Part shown: positions 29,786 to 38,643 of the stretch, one piece after another | Numbering within the stretch: the stretch's first letter is position 1 | Layout: the number at the start of each line of letters is the position of its first letter | Assembly: GCA_964482205.1 (NCBI GenBank) | Contig: CAYZWI010000001.1 | Location: 310,001-374,000, forward strand | Source of the DNA: JAZDGX01 sp964482205 | GTDB lineage: Bacteria > Eisenbacteria > RBG-16-71-46 > CAIMUX01 > WJJG01 | Length of the DNA stretch: 64,000 bases | Direction: 5' to 3' | Made by a program: the position numbers and the translations under genes | The notes under the pieces: generated by a model | The model's input: the letters and a program-made list of their open reading frames with translations, nothing else | What the model was told of the DNA's origin: nothing | Database searches by the model: none

Positions 29786-31492
29786 CTACCGCAGATGCAC
29801 GAGCCGGATCCGTTCCGCACCGCGAGGCGTCCGGATCTCGCAGAAGTACACTCCCGTCAATCCCACTTGCGACCCGGGGATTTCGGCGGTCCAGCGGATT
29901 CCGTGACGCCCGGCAGAAAGGATGCCGTCGGCGAGAACATCGACCAGCCGCCCCTGCGCGTCGAAGATGCGCAATTCCACCGCCGAAGCTTCCGGCAGCA
30001 CGAAGGAGATCGTCGTTCGCGGATCGAAGGGATTGGGCTGTCCCGACAAATCCAGATCGGCATGCAACGCGCCTTCCTCGTCGATGCCCGCCGGAGAAAA
30101 GAGCGTGCTCGCGCGCACGGAGTAATTGGCGCAGGTGGTCGCCGTCGCGCCCTGGGTCACGACGAGCCAGGCGCGCGCGATCGTGTCCCAGCCGGGCAGC
30201 TGAAGCTCGACCTTGTCGCCGCTCTTCAAGAAGGAAAGCACTTCCGGACGGCTGCCGTCGAGCCGCCAGACGATCAGTTGCGCGCTCAGCGCATCGCCGC
30301 CGGTCACATCGACGGTCAGCAGGTTATCGGCCGACTGCGGATCGGGCTGGATCTGGAGATAGCTCGCGCCGAGCGGCTCGGGCTGGCGGCGTGCAGAGGG
30401 ACGCCAGCCGGCCACCGGAAAGCGATCGAGCGAGGCTTCCCAGTGCAGTGGCGGCGAGAACGACGCTCCGTCGCGATAGTGGGCGCCGTCGTCCTGCGTT
30501 CCCCAGAAGGCGTTCCAGACGGCCCATTCCTGGAAGGCCTCGTCCAGGGTCACGGGCGGGTCGAGATCGGCCAGCGCCCGCGCCGTCGCCTCCAGCATCG
30601 TGACTCCGCCGGCGCCCCAGGTTCGCCAAATCGCCTTCAGGAGATCCTCTCCCCAGCGCTCGCTCAAGAATCGCGGCCAGAGCCATGCCCCGTACTCGTG
30701 GGCGCCATCGGAAAGGTCGAGCCTGCGGTTGGGGTTCTCCGCGAGAGCCGCCAGGTAGCGGAAGTGATCGCGGCTCTGCGAAAAGACCTCTCCTTCCATC
30801 ATCGTCGCCGATTGCTCCATGAACCAATCGGCTTCGGGATCGTACCCGAAGGAAAACTGGATCAGGTGAAAGTACTCGTGCGCCAGGCTCGCGCGCAGCA
30901 AGGCGGCCGCGGTTTCGGGCGCAGCTCCCCCAAAATCGTTGTCGAGGACGATGTAGCCGCTCTTTGCCTGCCCTGCGCCGCGATCTTCGTGCAAGGCGTA
31001 GGCGAAGACGCCCCATCCCAGGTCGCGCACATACACATCCACTTTGAGATCGCCGTCACTCACGGGAAGGGGCCAGCCATGGGTATCGTGATAGAAGCTG
31101 CGAACGAACTCGCATATTCGTGAGGTTTCTCTCGCGAGCTCGCCCGTCGCGCGGTCGGCGCCCGCCAGCGTGTAGTGAACCTGGAAATGCTCGGATTCCT
31201 CGACGAGATCGAGCTGGTCGGGTCGCGTGAGGAAGGTCTCGAGGTCGCGGATGGCGCAAGGTTCCAGCGTCTCCGCGAGCGACTGGATTTCGTTCAGGAT
31301 TTGCGTGGCGCTGCGGGAAGGTTCAAGCGCCTCCTGCCCCTCGGGCGAAGAAGAAGCCGTCAAGAGCTCGATGGCTTCTTCGACGAGGCTCGACTCCGTT
31401 TGACCGGGACGCACGCCCCAGGCGGATGCGATCGGCAAGAGCAACGCGCATCCAAGGAGCAGCGTTCCAATTCGCAGAGCCGGCATGCCCAT
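29786..31492 (-). CDS. Secreted MXAN_6640-like putative metalloprotease with C-terminal sorting domain
   Basis: A 568-residue exported protein. Signal peptide with hydrophobic core about residues 8-20, probable cleavage near SAWG. The peptidase domain carries HEYFH (about 205-209) and a downstream Glu in WFMEQS (about 226), the zinc-ligand pattern of gluzincins. Beta-rich middle region, then a C-terminal domain with PNPFDPRTTISFVLPE, AVELRIFDAQGRLV, GRHGIRWT and GVYFCEI, the FlgD-like/type IX-sorting style of FCB bacteria. It is likely exported to the surface; proteolysis is inferred from motifs. The ATG at 31492 or 31486 follows a G-rich ribosome site. It has its own promoter. Confidence 0.8.
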   Translation of the reverse strand: MGMPALRIGTLLLGCALLLPIASAWGVRPGQTESSLVEEAIELLTASSSPEGQEALEPSRSATQILNEIQSLAETLEPCAIRDLETFLTRPDQLDLVEESEHFQVHYTLAGADRATGELARETSRICEFVRSFYHDTHGWPLPVSDGDLKVDVYVRDLGWGVFAYALHEDRGAGQAKSGYIVLDNDFGGAAPETAAALLRASLAHEYFHLIQFSFGYDPEADWFMEQSATMMEGEVFSQSRDHFRYLAALAENPNRRLDLSDGAHEYGAWLWPRFLSERWGEDLLKAIWRTWGAGGVTMLEATARALADLDPPVTLDEAFQEWAVWNAFWGTQDDGAHYRDGASFSPPLHWEASLDRFPVAGWRPSARRQPEPLGASYLQIQPDPQSADNLLTVDVTGGDALSAQLIVWRLDGSRPEVLSFLKSGDKVELQLPGWDTIARAWLVVTQGATATTCANYSVRASTLFSPAGIDEEGALHADLDLSGQPNPFDPRTTISFVLPEASAVELRIFDAQGRLVDVLADGILSAGRHGIRWTAEIPGSQVGLTGVYFCEIRTPRGAERIRLVHLR

Positions 31493-31540
31493 CCCCCCGC
31501 GGCAGACACGGTCCGAAGAGACTGCGCCATGTCACGGTCA

Positions 31541-31569
31541 AGGATAGACCCGGGAAGCGGGGATGTCAA
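31541..31569 (-). promoter_or_regulatory. Promoter of the secreted metalloprotease gene
   Basis: Minus-strand -35 TTGACA (31569-31564, full consensus), a 17-bp spacer and -10 TATCCT (31546-31541). The start is expected about 42 bp before the ATG. It lies directly downstream of the TPR gene's stop. Confidence 0.7.
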
Positions 31570-31635
31570 CGAAGGGATTCCGGCGCCAGTACTTACACCG
31601 GATTATTCCTGGAATTTCATTCCGCCTGATCCGGG

Positions 31636-33096
31636 CTAGCCGGCCCACGCTTCGCCGTCGGGCCCCTCGCGAGGCGGTTGTCGCTTCTGGGGTTCCCCTT
31701 CTCCGCGAACGAAGCACGCATCGAGGGCCGCGGCTTCGGTTCCGACCGAGGATGGGTCCCACTGGCCGGTCTTTTCCAGATAGCGGCGCCAGGCCGAGCG
31801 GGCCTTGTTGCGCTGCCTCTTGCGCCGGTAGACCTGTCCGAGCCAGTACCAGACCGGGGCGTGGTCGGCGTTTTGCGCTTGTCCGCGAAGCAGGAAGTCG
31901 AGCGCCTCGTCGTCGCGTTCGAGCGCGAGGCATGCTCTGGCCATCTGCACGAAGAGATCCGCCGAGGCATGCCCTTGGCGCAGGATCCGCTCTCCTTCGC
32001 GCAGCGCCTCCTCCGGCCGTCCGATGCGCAGGAGGAGGCCGGCCAGGCTTCGCCTCGCCGGGAGGTAGCCGGGATTCAGGCCGAGCGCGAGGCGGAATTG
32101 CCGCAACGCGTCGTCGTGACGGCCCTCGGCGGCGTAGAGCAATCCAAGGTTGTAGCGGATGTCCGCGTATCCGGGAGCGAGATTGGCGGCCACTTCGAAT
32201 TGCGTGCGCGCCTCGTCGGGAAAGCCTTGGGCGGCGTACTCGAAGGCGAGCGCCACGCGCGTCTCCGCGCAGCGGGGATCGCGCTCGACCGCGCTCAGAA
32301 GCAATTCGATGGCCCGCTCCTCTTCTCCCCTCGCGATCGCCAGTTCCGCCTGGTGGCGCGCATGCCGGGCCTCGTCGGGACTCACGAGGTACGCTCGCGC
32401 GTAGTGCGCATCGGCCTCCTGCTGAAGTCCATTTCGCGCGTAGATCTTGCCGAGGAAGGCGTAGAGATCGGCGGCCAGCGGCGACCAAAGCAGGCCGCCG
32501 AGATCACCGGCCGAGTTCTCGCCGTCGGGCGCGCAGGAGATGCCCGCGATGCGCATGCGCTCGCCGCTCGCCGGATGCGTGCGCGCCGCTTCCCGCAGCA
32601 AGCGCTCCACGCCCGCCCCGTCGTGGCGGCGGGCGGCGAAAGCGGCCGCGTAATGCAGACGGAGCGCGCTTCCCTCGAGCCCGCGAAACGCTTCGAGCGG
32701 GTCGCTTCCCGACATTTCGCGCGCGTATGCCCGGTCGACGATCACCCAATCGGGCTCCGTCGCCGAATCGGAGGGCTCGAGCATCTCCATTTCGGGAGCG
32801 GGGTCCTTGCCTTCCAGCATGTGCGCGAGGCGCAGCGCGCCGAGGGCTTGCCGGTAACCCGGATGGATCCCGAGCGCCTCTTCGAATTCCCGCGCGGCAT
32901 CGGCGTGACGGCCGCGGGAGAGTTGGAGGAGCCCGAGGCGATAGCGGATGTCGGCATAGGTGGGGTGAACGGAGGCAAGTTGCTCGAGCAGCCGTTCGGC
33001 CTCATTCGGTCCGTTCACGATCAGTTGCTCGGGCCCGCCTTGTGCGTTTCCGTCGGCCCGCTGCGATCCCATGGCTACGGATTCTTCTCCCCGCAT
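31636..33096 (-). CDS. Tetratricopeptide repeat protein
   Basis: A 486-residue soluble protein dominated by TPR units: examples are YADIRYRLGLLQLSRGRHADAA, YADIRYNLGLLYAAEGRHDDAL (each shown only as a family-type match) and SADLFVQMARACLALERDDEAL near the end. There is no signal peptide or membrane helix. Around residues 90-190 the repeat pattern breaks for a segment without recognisable domain. It is probably a scaffold for protein contacts; partners are unknown. The start is taken at ATG 33096 (AGAGG upstream), which overlaps the BON-like gene by 22 bp; ATG 33072 is an alternative. The overlap suggests the two proteins are co-translated. Confidence 0.75.
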   Translation of the reverse strand: MRGEESVAMGSQRADGNAQGGPEQLIVNGPNEAERLLEQLASVHPTYADIRYRLGLLQLSRGRHADAAREFEEALGIHPGYRQALGALRLAHMLEGKDPAPEMEMLEPSDSATEPDWVIVDRAYAREMSGSDPLEAFRGLEGSALRLHYAAAFAARRHDGAGVERLLREAARTHPASGERMRIAGISCAPDGENSAGDLGGLLWSPLAADLYAFLGKIYARNGLQQEADAHYARAYLVSPDEARHARHQAELAIARGEEERAIELLLSAVERDPRCAETRVALAFEYAAQGFPDEARTQFEVAANLAPGYADIRYNLGLLYAAEGRHDDALRQFRLALGLNPGYLPARRSLAGLLLRIGRPEEALREGERILRQGHASADLFVQMARACLALERDDEALDFLLRGQAQNADHAPVWYWLGQVYRRKRQRNKARSAWRRYLEKTGQWDPSSVGTEAAALDACFVRGEGEPQKRQPPREGPDGEAWAG

Positions 33097-33356
33097 GCGT
33101 CCTCTGCTCCCTCTCCGCCGTGGAGATCCACGACCACATCGTTCACCCCGGGAATGGCGGCCACTTCGGACTTCAAGCGTTGGAGCATGCGCGCGCACTG
33201 GAGCGGATCGCGAAACTCCTCGCCCTCCATGGCCAGGGAAGGCCTCTTCTTCATCACGACGACTCCGTCCGTCGTGCCCACCTCGAACGATCCCGGATCG
33301 ATCCAATGGCGCGCGAGCACCCTCCGGACGCGCGCGTTGATGGCGTAGTCATGCAT
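33075..33356 (-). CDS. Small BON-like domain protein
   Basis: A 93-residue protein. INARVRRVLARHWIDP, FEVGTTDGVVVMKKR and LKSEVAAIPGVNDVVVDLHG reproduce the alpha-beta-beta-alpha-beta pattern of BON domains (helix, beta hairpin around a GVV core, helix, last strand with PGV). BON domains usually bind membranes or other proteins. There is no signal peptide, so a cytoplasmic place is likely. ATG at 33356 is used (AAGG upstream); GTG at 33365 is possible. It is coupled to the TPR gene by overlap. Confidence 0.6.
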   Translation of the reverse strand: MHDYAINARVRRVLARHWIDPGSFEVGTTDGVVVMKKRPSLAMEGEEFRDPLQCARMLQRLKSEVAAIPGVNDVVVDLHGGEGAEDACGEKNP

Positions 33357-33699
33357 GTGCGTCACCTTCGCTCCTCCGCCGAACCACGCGCGCCGGATCG
33401 CTTCCCAAGCTCCCCGCGATCTCGACGCACGCACGCATCTCATTCGCCTGGGCCGTGCAAGGTCCATGCCTGGACACCGCCGGCCATCTCTTTCAGAGAT
33501 CGGCCCGCGGCGGGGGAACCTGAAGCCGCAAGCCTTTGGAAATCAGCGCATTGAAAGAATCGGACGCCGGAGGTAGGGAGCCCGGCCGGGTGGGCCGGAA
33601 GAGGGTTCGGGAAGGTCACCGCGGGGGCTGGAAAGAAAACGGCGCCGGGCGGCGAGAAAACGGCCGCCAACCGGCGCGGATCATCCGGCCAAGGAGAGG
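33357..33699 (-). other. Intergenic region without a gene
   Basis: 343 bp between the PorV-like gene's stop and the BON-like gene's start. It holds the terminator at 33631-33677 and a small inverted repeat ATCTCT-TTC-AGAGAT (33486-33500) flanked by CGGCC arms. I see no convincing coding frame and no clear promoter for the BON-TPR pair. Confidence 0.5.
33631..33677 (-). terminator. Intrinsic terminator of the PorV-like gene
   Basis: On the minus strand GCGCCG-(GTT)-GGCGGC pairs with GCCGCC-CGGCGC around the loop CGTTTTCTC (33677-33642), followed by CGTTTTCTTTC. That makes a 12-bp stem with a three-base bulge and a T-rich tract, 23 bp after the stop codon. Confidence 0.7.
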
Positions 33700-34749
33700 C
33701 TAGAAGGAATAGGAGCCGGAGAGGCGATGGCTGTTCCCCAGCGCCTCATGAGGCACGAAAGCGTAATCGACCCCGAATCCCCGGAAGCGGAACCCCGCTC
33801 CGCCCGTCGTGCCGCTCTCCTGCCATCCTGCCCGCAAGGCAAAGAGCCCGCGGTACCACGCTTCCAGCCCGACGCGCGGGTCGAGGCCCACTTCGCCCGC
33901 CGACCAGGTACTCGCCGTCTCGCGCCCGTCGAAAGTGAACGCCAGATCCGTCGACAAGGCGAGCTGCGCGTGAAGACCGGGGAACGACCGGAAGTAGGTG
34001 CCGCCGAGATAGAGCGACGGCGATACCGTCTCCCGCCTCCCGGTGTCCCAGTAGAGCTGCGTCGTCGTGGCGTCGCTCAAACGCGCGCCGAACTGGAACG
34101 AAGGATTCAGCGTCCACAGAGCCCCGAGATCGGCGCCCACGCCGAAGCTCGAGTGCTCCGGGAGGTCCTGGCGGACGAGCTTCAGCGAACCGCCCAGGGA
34201 GAGCCCCGGGCGCGCGCGCCGCGCGAACGAGAAGAGCAAACCGTATTCGGTATCGCTGTCGAAGACGAACAGGTCGTCGCGGATCGTCTCGCCTTCGTCG
34301 TAGCGATGATTCCCGTTTGCGTCGATGTAGGCGTCCTTCGTGATGCAGATGTCGGACACCGCGAAGCGGACCACGCCCACACCGATGGCTCCCGTCGGGC
34401 CGAGAGACAGGACATAGCTTCCGAAATCGTAGTCCGCCAGGTCCGCGAACTGCTCGCTGTGCATGAGCATGATCTCGGCCCGGGGGACGGCCACCATGCC
34501 GGCCGGGTTCCAATAGACGGCGCTGGCGTCGTCGACCCGGCTGGTCATCGCCCCGCCCATGCCGAGCGCGCGTGCGCCCGCGCCGATACGAAGGAACTCC
34601 GCCGCATACTTCGCCGCGTGGGCGGTAGAGCCGAACCCGGTGAAAGCGATCAGGGCCAGGAGAAACGAAGGCACGAGCCGGACCCACGCGCGGGGCCGCC
34701 CGGCTGGGTCTTGGGGATGGAATCGCCGTCGAGGTGGCGATGAATGCAA
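33700..34749 (-). CDS. PorV/UPF0164-family outer-membrane beta-barrel protein
   Basis: A 349-residue exported protein. After a signal peptide ending GSTAHAAKY comes the family hallmark EFLRIGAGARALGMGGA and SAVYWNPAGM, then alternating beta strands to the C-terminal aromatic residue (GSYSF), as in FadL-like barrels. In FCB bacteria PorV takes part in type IX secretion; whether this homologue does is not shown here. Start: TTG at 34749 lies six bases after AGGAGGG and in frame; ATG at 34785 has a weaker site. Both leave a long basic n-region before the hydrophobic core. Own promoter and strong terminator suggest a single-gene unit. Confidence 0.8.
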   Translation of the reverse strand: MHSSPPRRRFHPQDPAGRPRAWVRLVPSFLLALIAFTGFGSTAHAAKYAAEFLRIGAGARALGMGGAMTSRVDDASAVYWNPAGMVAVPRAEIMLMHSEQFADLADYDFGSYVLSLGPTGAIGVGVVRFAVSDICITKDAYIDANGNHRYDEGETIRDDLFVFDSDTEYGLLFSFARRARPGLSLGGSLKLVRQDLPEHSSFGVGADLGALWTLNPSFQFGARLSDATTTQLYWDTGRRETVSPSLYLGGTYFRSFPGLHAQLALSTDLAFTFDGRETASTWSAGEVGLDPRVGLEAWYRGLFALRAGWQESGTTGGAGFRFRGFGVDYAFVPHEALGNSHRLSGSYSF

Positions 34750-35094
34750 GTGGCACCCTCCTGAAGAGCTCTGAGCGGCCTCCATGGCCGCTGCCCTTTC
34801 GGACTTCCAGCGCCGAGCCTGAAAAAACCACCCTAGCAACCAAGCCCGCCATCGTCAACCGGCAGGCATCCCTTCGATGCGGGCTCCGAGGCTGTTCAGG
34901 GTTCTGTCGTTGCTACCCGCGGGGCTTCGCGGCGTTCCGCTTCGAGGCGCAGGGGCTGGAGAGGGCCGGGAGAAGACACAGGCGTCTGCTTCCCGCCATT
35001 CGGGTTGGGATGCGCGCAGGGAAGAAGGCCCAAGGTGGACGGCCCTCGGCCATGGCCGCGGGGCCGGGTGCGTTCCCGCAAACGGCGAACCGGG
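34750..35094 (-). other. Intergenic region with promoter, no gene
   Basis: 345 bp between the PilZ gene's stop and the PorV-like gene. It contains the promoter at 34830-34858 and a G+C-rich remainder in which no frame shows protein-like character. Confidence 0.5.
34830..34858 (-). promoter_or_regulatory. Promoter of the PorV-like gene
   Basis: Minus-strand -35 TTGACG (34858-34853), a 17-bp spacer and -10 TAGGGT (34835-34830) with TGC before it. The leader to the TTG start is about 75 bases. Confidence 0.65.
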
Positions 35095-35508
35095 TCAGGC
35101 CGCGTTTTCGTCCGCATCCCAGTCTTCGCGCGTCTCTTCGCTGCGCGAGAAGACTTCCTCGTGCCAGTCGACATAGCGCGAGATGTGATCGCGCTCCTCC
35201 CTGGTCAGGTCGAGGAAGCACGCGGCGAAGCGATGGCCGCTGCCGCCGCGCTCGGGCTCGCAGCGAACGACGATCGCCGTGCATTCGATGGGGCGCTCTC
35301 CCTGATCGCCCGGGCCAAAGGCGGGAATCACCATTCGCAAGGCGAGCTTCGTGAGAGGTTCGATGGACCGTCCGATCCTGCAGGAGAATCCTCCCGCGCT
35401 GAGATTGATGGTCTCCAAGCGGCCGTCGGGGCGCGCCCCGCCGCCGTCGAGTTGCAGCCTGATGGGGACTCTGCGGTACTTGCGCCGCTCCACGCCGTTC
35501 CAGGACAT
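35095..35508 (-). CDS. PilZ-domain (c-di-GMP-binding) protein
   Basis: A stand-alone PilZ domain of 137 residues. The RxxxR-type motif is in ERRKYRRVPI (about residues 7-16) and the second ligand motif in NLSAGGF (about 35-41), which are the two sites that clamp cyclic di-GMP. No other domain and no export signal; it may act as a receptor that binds partner proteins. The C-terminal tail is acidic (SEETREDWDADE). ATG at 35508 follows GGGAGGG. Confidence 0.85.
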   Translation of the reverse strand: MSWNGVERRKYRRVPIRLQLDGGGARPDGRLETINLSAGGFSCRIGRSIEPLTKLALRMVIPAFGPGDQGERPIECTAIVVRCEPERGGSGHRFAACFLDLTREERDHISRYVDWHEEVFSRSEETREDWDADENAA

Positions 35509-35660
35509 GGTCCACCCTCCCACTTCGATCGATTGCGCTGAGGAATGGCTCGAAGCGGCTCGTGATGCTCGCGGGCGCGCCTCTCCAGGAATCTTCGGCA
35601 AAAAAGCGGCCGGTCTTAGCGGAAGCGAGAGGGGAGGGAAGATTCCACTCTGTCGGGCGC

Positions 35661-37829
35661 TCACCGCCCCCGAGCCCGGCCCTTCCCCATCGGATGGCGC
35701 CTGTCTCCCTGGTTGCGCCCGCCTTCCTGGCCGCGCCCGCCCCTTTGGTCGCGGCGGCCGTGGCGGGTCTGGCCAGCCTTCGCCCTTCCTGCCTTGCGCG
35801 CACTCCGACGGGGCACAGGCTCCAGATCCGTCTCCGTGCGGGCGCGCTTTCTTCGCTTCGAATCCCTGCCTTGCCGCCCGCCGAAGGGATCGGCCCACGA
35901 CTCGAGCGCTTCCGGCTCGGTGGAACGGACTCGCCTCCCGGCCGAGCGCAAGGCCAGGAGAAGCGTGCGCTCACGCAGGCTGACGCGGGCGATCTGGACG
36001 ATGACCGCGTCGCCGATCTGAAGAGGGCTGAGAGACGGGCGCCGCCTGCGCGAGTGGCCCATGGCAGCCAATTCCTCGCCCTTGGGAATCAATCCCTCGA
36101 CGGGGACATCGTCGAATTCGACGAATGCGCCCGCCTTCACGGTCGCCGTCACCCGGCCACGAAAGATCTCACCCGTGCGCTCCTCGGCCCAGCGCAGCGA
36201 CTTCACGCGAACGATCTCGCGCTCGGCTTCCTCGGAAAGCTGCTCCGTCGCCGTGCACGCCATGCCGAGCTCTTCGGCCTCGGCGCGCCACTCCTCGGGC
36301 ACGGGACGGCTGCCGTTTCGAATCGCCCAGCGGATGACGCGATGGTTGAAGAGATCGGGATAGCGGCGGATGGGAGAAGTGAAATGCCCATAGCCGCGCA
36401 AACCGAGGCCGAAGTGGCCCCGGTCGTCATCGGCGTAGGAAGCGCGCTTCAGGGAGCGGAGGAAGAGCGCGTGAATCTGCCAGGTGCGCGGCCCGGGCGG
36501 CAGGGCCGCGAGCCAGCGGCGCAATCCCGCGAGATCGGAAATCTCCGCCATGCGCACATCGGGCGCGAGCAAGGGGACCAGCCGGCGGAATTCGTCGAGC
36601 GCGGTGGGATCGGGCGGTTCGTGAATACGATAGAGAAACGGATGTCCACGAGAGCGGGCGTAATGGCAGGTGATCCGGTTCGCGAGGATCATGAACTCTT
36701 CGATCAACTGATGGCTGCATCCCGACAGGCGTCGAAGAATCGCCACCGGACGGCCCTTCTCGTCCAATTCCACTTGCGCTTCGGGGACGGTCAGGTCGAA
36801 AGCGCCCCGCTCGAGACGCCGCTTGCGGAGGCATTGGGCGAGCTCGTCCGCCGCACGAAGCGCCGCGTCCAGTTCGCGACCCAGTGAAGCGCGGCCTTCC
36901 AGCGATTCCTGCGCCTGTTCATAGGTCAGGCGCGCGCGGCTACGGATGAGCCCTTCGTCGAGACGCACGCCTCGCACGCCTCCCTCGCGGTCGAGGAGCG
37001 CCGAGACGGTGAGGACGCATTTGCGTTCGCCGGGACGAAGGCTCATCGCGCGGGACGAGAGAGCCTCGGGCAGCATCGGAATCACGCTGCCCGGGAAGTA
37101 GGTGCTGTTGCCGCGGGCGCGCGCTTCGCGATCCAGCAGCCCGCCGGTGGCCACGGCCGCGGAGACATCCGCGATGTGCACGCGCAGCCTCCACCCTCCT
37201 CCCGCCGCGGGACGGATGCTCACGGCATCATCGAAGTCGGCGGCGCTTTCGGGATCGATCGTGAAGACGAGCTCGGAGGTGAAATCGCGGCGCGCCCCCT
37301 GCGGTTCAGCTTCCAGCGCGGCCGCCGCGCGCTCGGCTTCGGCGACGGCCTCGCCGGGATAGCGCTGGGGAAGCCCGAACTGGATGGCGATCACCGAGCC
37401 GTCGAGCGATGGATCGTCGGCGTCTCCGAGGATCTCCTCGAGAAACGCGCCCGGCCCGCCGCGACCGCCCGTGTCCTGCAGGCGGCAGAGAACCCTCTGG
37501 CCCGTCTCGATTCCGGCCAGCGGTCCGATGAGGCGAATGGTGGAGGGCAGGCGCGGATGGTCGGGAACGAGCAGAGGTATGCGGCGCGTGCCGGCCACGA
37601 CGCCCGTCAGCCGCTTCACGCCGCGCTCGACGATTTCGATCACATGGGCTTCGCTGCGGGGGCCACCCCGCCGGGAGCGCACGAGCCGGTATTCGACGAG
37701 ATCGCTGTGAAAGGCCCCGCCGGTTTCCGAAGGCGGGACGAAGAGGTCGGGTCCGCCCTCTTCGGGACGGATGAAGCCGAACCCTTCCCGGGTGGCCTGG
37801 AATCGTCCCCTTCCGATGATCTCCCGCAT
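35661..37829 (-). CDS. rnr: Ribonuclease R (RNase II/RNB family exoribonuclease)
   Basis: 3'-5' exoribonuclease that degrades structured RNA. Order of domains in 722 residues: N-terminal cold-shock OB domain (GRFQATREGFGFIRPE, DLFVPPSE), RNB catalytic domain with the acidic cluster TIDPESAADFDDAVS (about residues 195-210) and HFTSPIRRYPDL, then an S1 domain (FRGRVTATVKAGAFVEFDDVPVEGLI, listed as family match) and a Lys/Arg/Gly-rich tail of about 70 residues. Such basic tails aid RNA unwinding in known RNase R. Start: ATG at 37829; a GTG 30 bp upstream is less likely. Confidence 0.93.
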   Translation of the reverse strand: MREIIGRGRFQATREGFGFIRPEEGGPDLFVPPSETGGAFHSDLVEYRLVRSRRGGPRSEAHVIEIVERGVKRLTGVVAGTRRIPLLVPDHPRLPSTIRLIGPLAGIETGQRVLCRLQDTGGRGGPGAFLEEILGDADDPSLDGSVIAIQFGLPQRYPGEAVAEAERAAAALEAEPQGARRDFTSELVFTIDPESAADFDDAVSIRPAAGGGWRLRVHIADVSAAVATGGLLDREARARGNSTYFPGSVIPMLPEALSSRAMSLRPGERKCVLTVSALLDREGGVRGVRLDEGLIRSRARLTYEQAQESLEGRASLGRELDAALRAADELAQCLRKRRLERGAFDLTVPEAQVELDEKGRPVAILRRLSGCSHQLIEEFMILANRITCHYARSRGHPFLYRIHEPPDPTALDEFRRLVPLLAPDVRMAEISDLAGLRRWLAALPPGPRTWQIHALFLRSLKRASYADDDRGHFGLGLRGYGHFTSPIRRYPDLFNHRVIRWAIRNGSRPVPEEWRAEAEELGMACTATEQLSEEAEREIVRVKSLRWAEERTGEIFRGRVTATVKAGAFVEFDDVPVEGLIPKGEELAAMGHSRRRRPSLSPLQIGDAVIVQIARVSLRERTLLLALRSAGRRVRSTEPEALESWADPFGGRQGRDSKRRKRARTETDLEPVPRRSARKAGRAKAGQTRHGRRDQRGGRGQEGGRNQGDRRHPMGKGRARGR

Positions 37830-37995
37830 GTCGCCTGCCTGGAATGAGCTTCCGGTCACGCCGTCTCGCCGGTCAGCCCGTCTCGCATGGCACTCGATCG
37901 GACCCCGTCAAGCGGCGCACCAAAGCAGAGCGGCAGGGGCTCATCACCCCCGCCGCCCAAAGACTGCCGCGGTCGCTCGCCGGGCGAGCTTCCGG

Positions 37996-38091
37996 CTAGA
38001 CCTTGCGCTTCTTGTGCCGATTCTTGCGCAGGCGCTTCTTCCGCTTGTGCGTCGCGATCTTCTGGCGCTTTCTCTTCTTTCCGCATCCCAT
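37996..38091 (-). CDS. AURKAIP1/COX24-type basic mini-protein (mS38-like)
   Basis: A 31-residue protein, MGCGKKRKRQKIATHKRK at the N-terminus and ending LRKNRHKKRKV, more than half Lys/Arg. THKRKKRLRKNRHKKR is the core of the COX24/AURKAIP1 domain, known from the mitochondrial ribosomal protein mS38; short bacterial versions are annotated mainly in FCB bacteria. It is probably a ribosome-bound peptide; that is inference from the family. AAGGGG precedes the ATG. It lies between the HU-like gene and rnr in one direction. Confidence 0.75.
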   Translation of the reverse strand: MGCGKKRKRQKIATHKRKKRLRKNRHKKRKV

Positions 38092-38114
38092 GTGTGTGAG
38101 CCCCTTGCCTTTTC

Positions 38115-38423
38115 CTACTGGCCGGAATCCCGTGCCCGGCCTTCCCTCTGTTCGGCGAGCATCCGCCGCAGCGCCCGCGAGGAACGGAAGATGGGCACCA
38201 GCTTCGCGGGCACCCGATAGTCTCCGCCCGTGCGCGGGTTGTGCATCGCCCGGCTTCCGCGCTGGCGCATCCGGAAGGCCCCGAAACGGCGCAAGTGCAC
38301 CTCGTGGCCATCGGAGAGCGCGCGGCCGAGAGCGGCCAGCAATTCGTTCACGATTCGCGCGGTCTTGCGCCGGGGAGAGCGGCGTCGTGCGGACACTTCG
38401 CGAATAAGATCCGCCTTGTTCAT
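38115..38423 (-). CDS. HU/IHF-family DNA-binding protein
   Basis: A 102-residue nucleoid protein. MNKADLIREVSAR at the N-terminus, the VHLRRFGAF beta segment and MHNPRTGGDYRVPAKLVPIFRSS, the DNA-intercalating arm with the conserved NPRTG, place it in the family. The arm's usual ARxGRNP is altered to GSRAMHNP. Whether HU- or IHF-like cannot be settled. The extra Arg content fits the G+C-rich genome. Its own promoter lies at 38469-38498; the COX24-type gene follows after 23 bp. Confidence 0.9.
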   Translation of the reverse strand: MNKADLIREVSARRRSPRRKTARIVNELLAALGRALSDGHEVHLRRFGAFRMRQRGSRAMHNPRTGGDYRVPAKLVPIFRSSRALRRMLAEQREGRARDSGQ

Positions 38424-38468
38424 CTCCGGTTCCCTGGCGCCGAGTGACTGGCCGGACGGCAACGAAAG

Positions 38469-38498
38469 AGAATACGGGCGGGAAGGGCCGGGCGTCAA
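38469..38498 (-). promoter_or_regulatory. Promoter of the HU-like gene
   Basis: Minus-strand -35 TTGACG (38498-38493), an 18-bp spacer and -10 TATTCT (38474-38469). The start would be about 40 bp before the ATG. It may also serve the COX24-type gene and rnr. Confidence 0.65.
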
Positions 38499-38643
38499 TC
38501 AGATTGCTGTGCGGGGGGGCGGATCTTCCGGAACACCGACGGGAGGCCAAGCGGGCGCGTCTCGCGGAGCATGCGCGCGGCCTGCCGATCGGCAGCGGTC
38601 TGGATCGCCGGCCCGGCCGGCCGGATCCTTGCATGGATGCGCA

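Noticed and set aside
33486..33500. ATCTCT-TTC-AGAGAT as an operator
   Set aside because: The repeat is short, and no promoter was found close to it.
35661..35900. Gly/Arg-rich repeats at the end of rnr as a separate gene
   Set aside because: They continue the RNase R frame without a new start and fit the known basic tails of the family.
38115..38498. A longer start of the HU-like protein at 38498
   Set aside because: The extra residues would overlap the -35/-10 promoter; the family start MNKADLI fits 38423.
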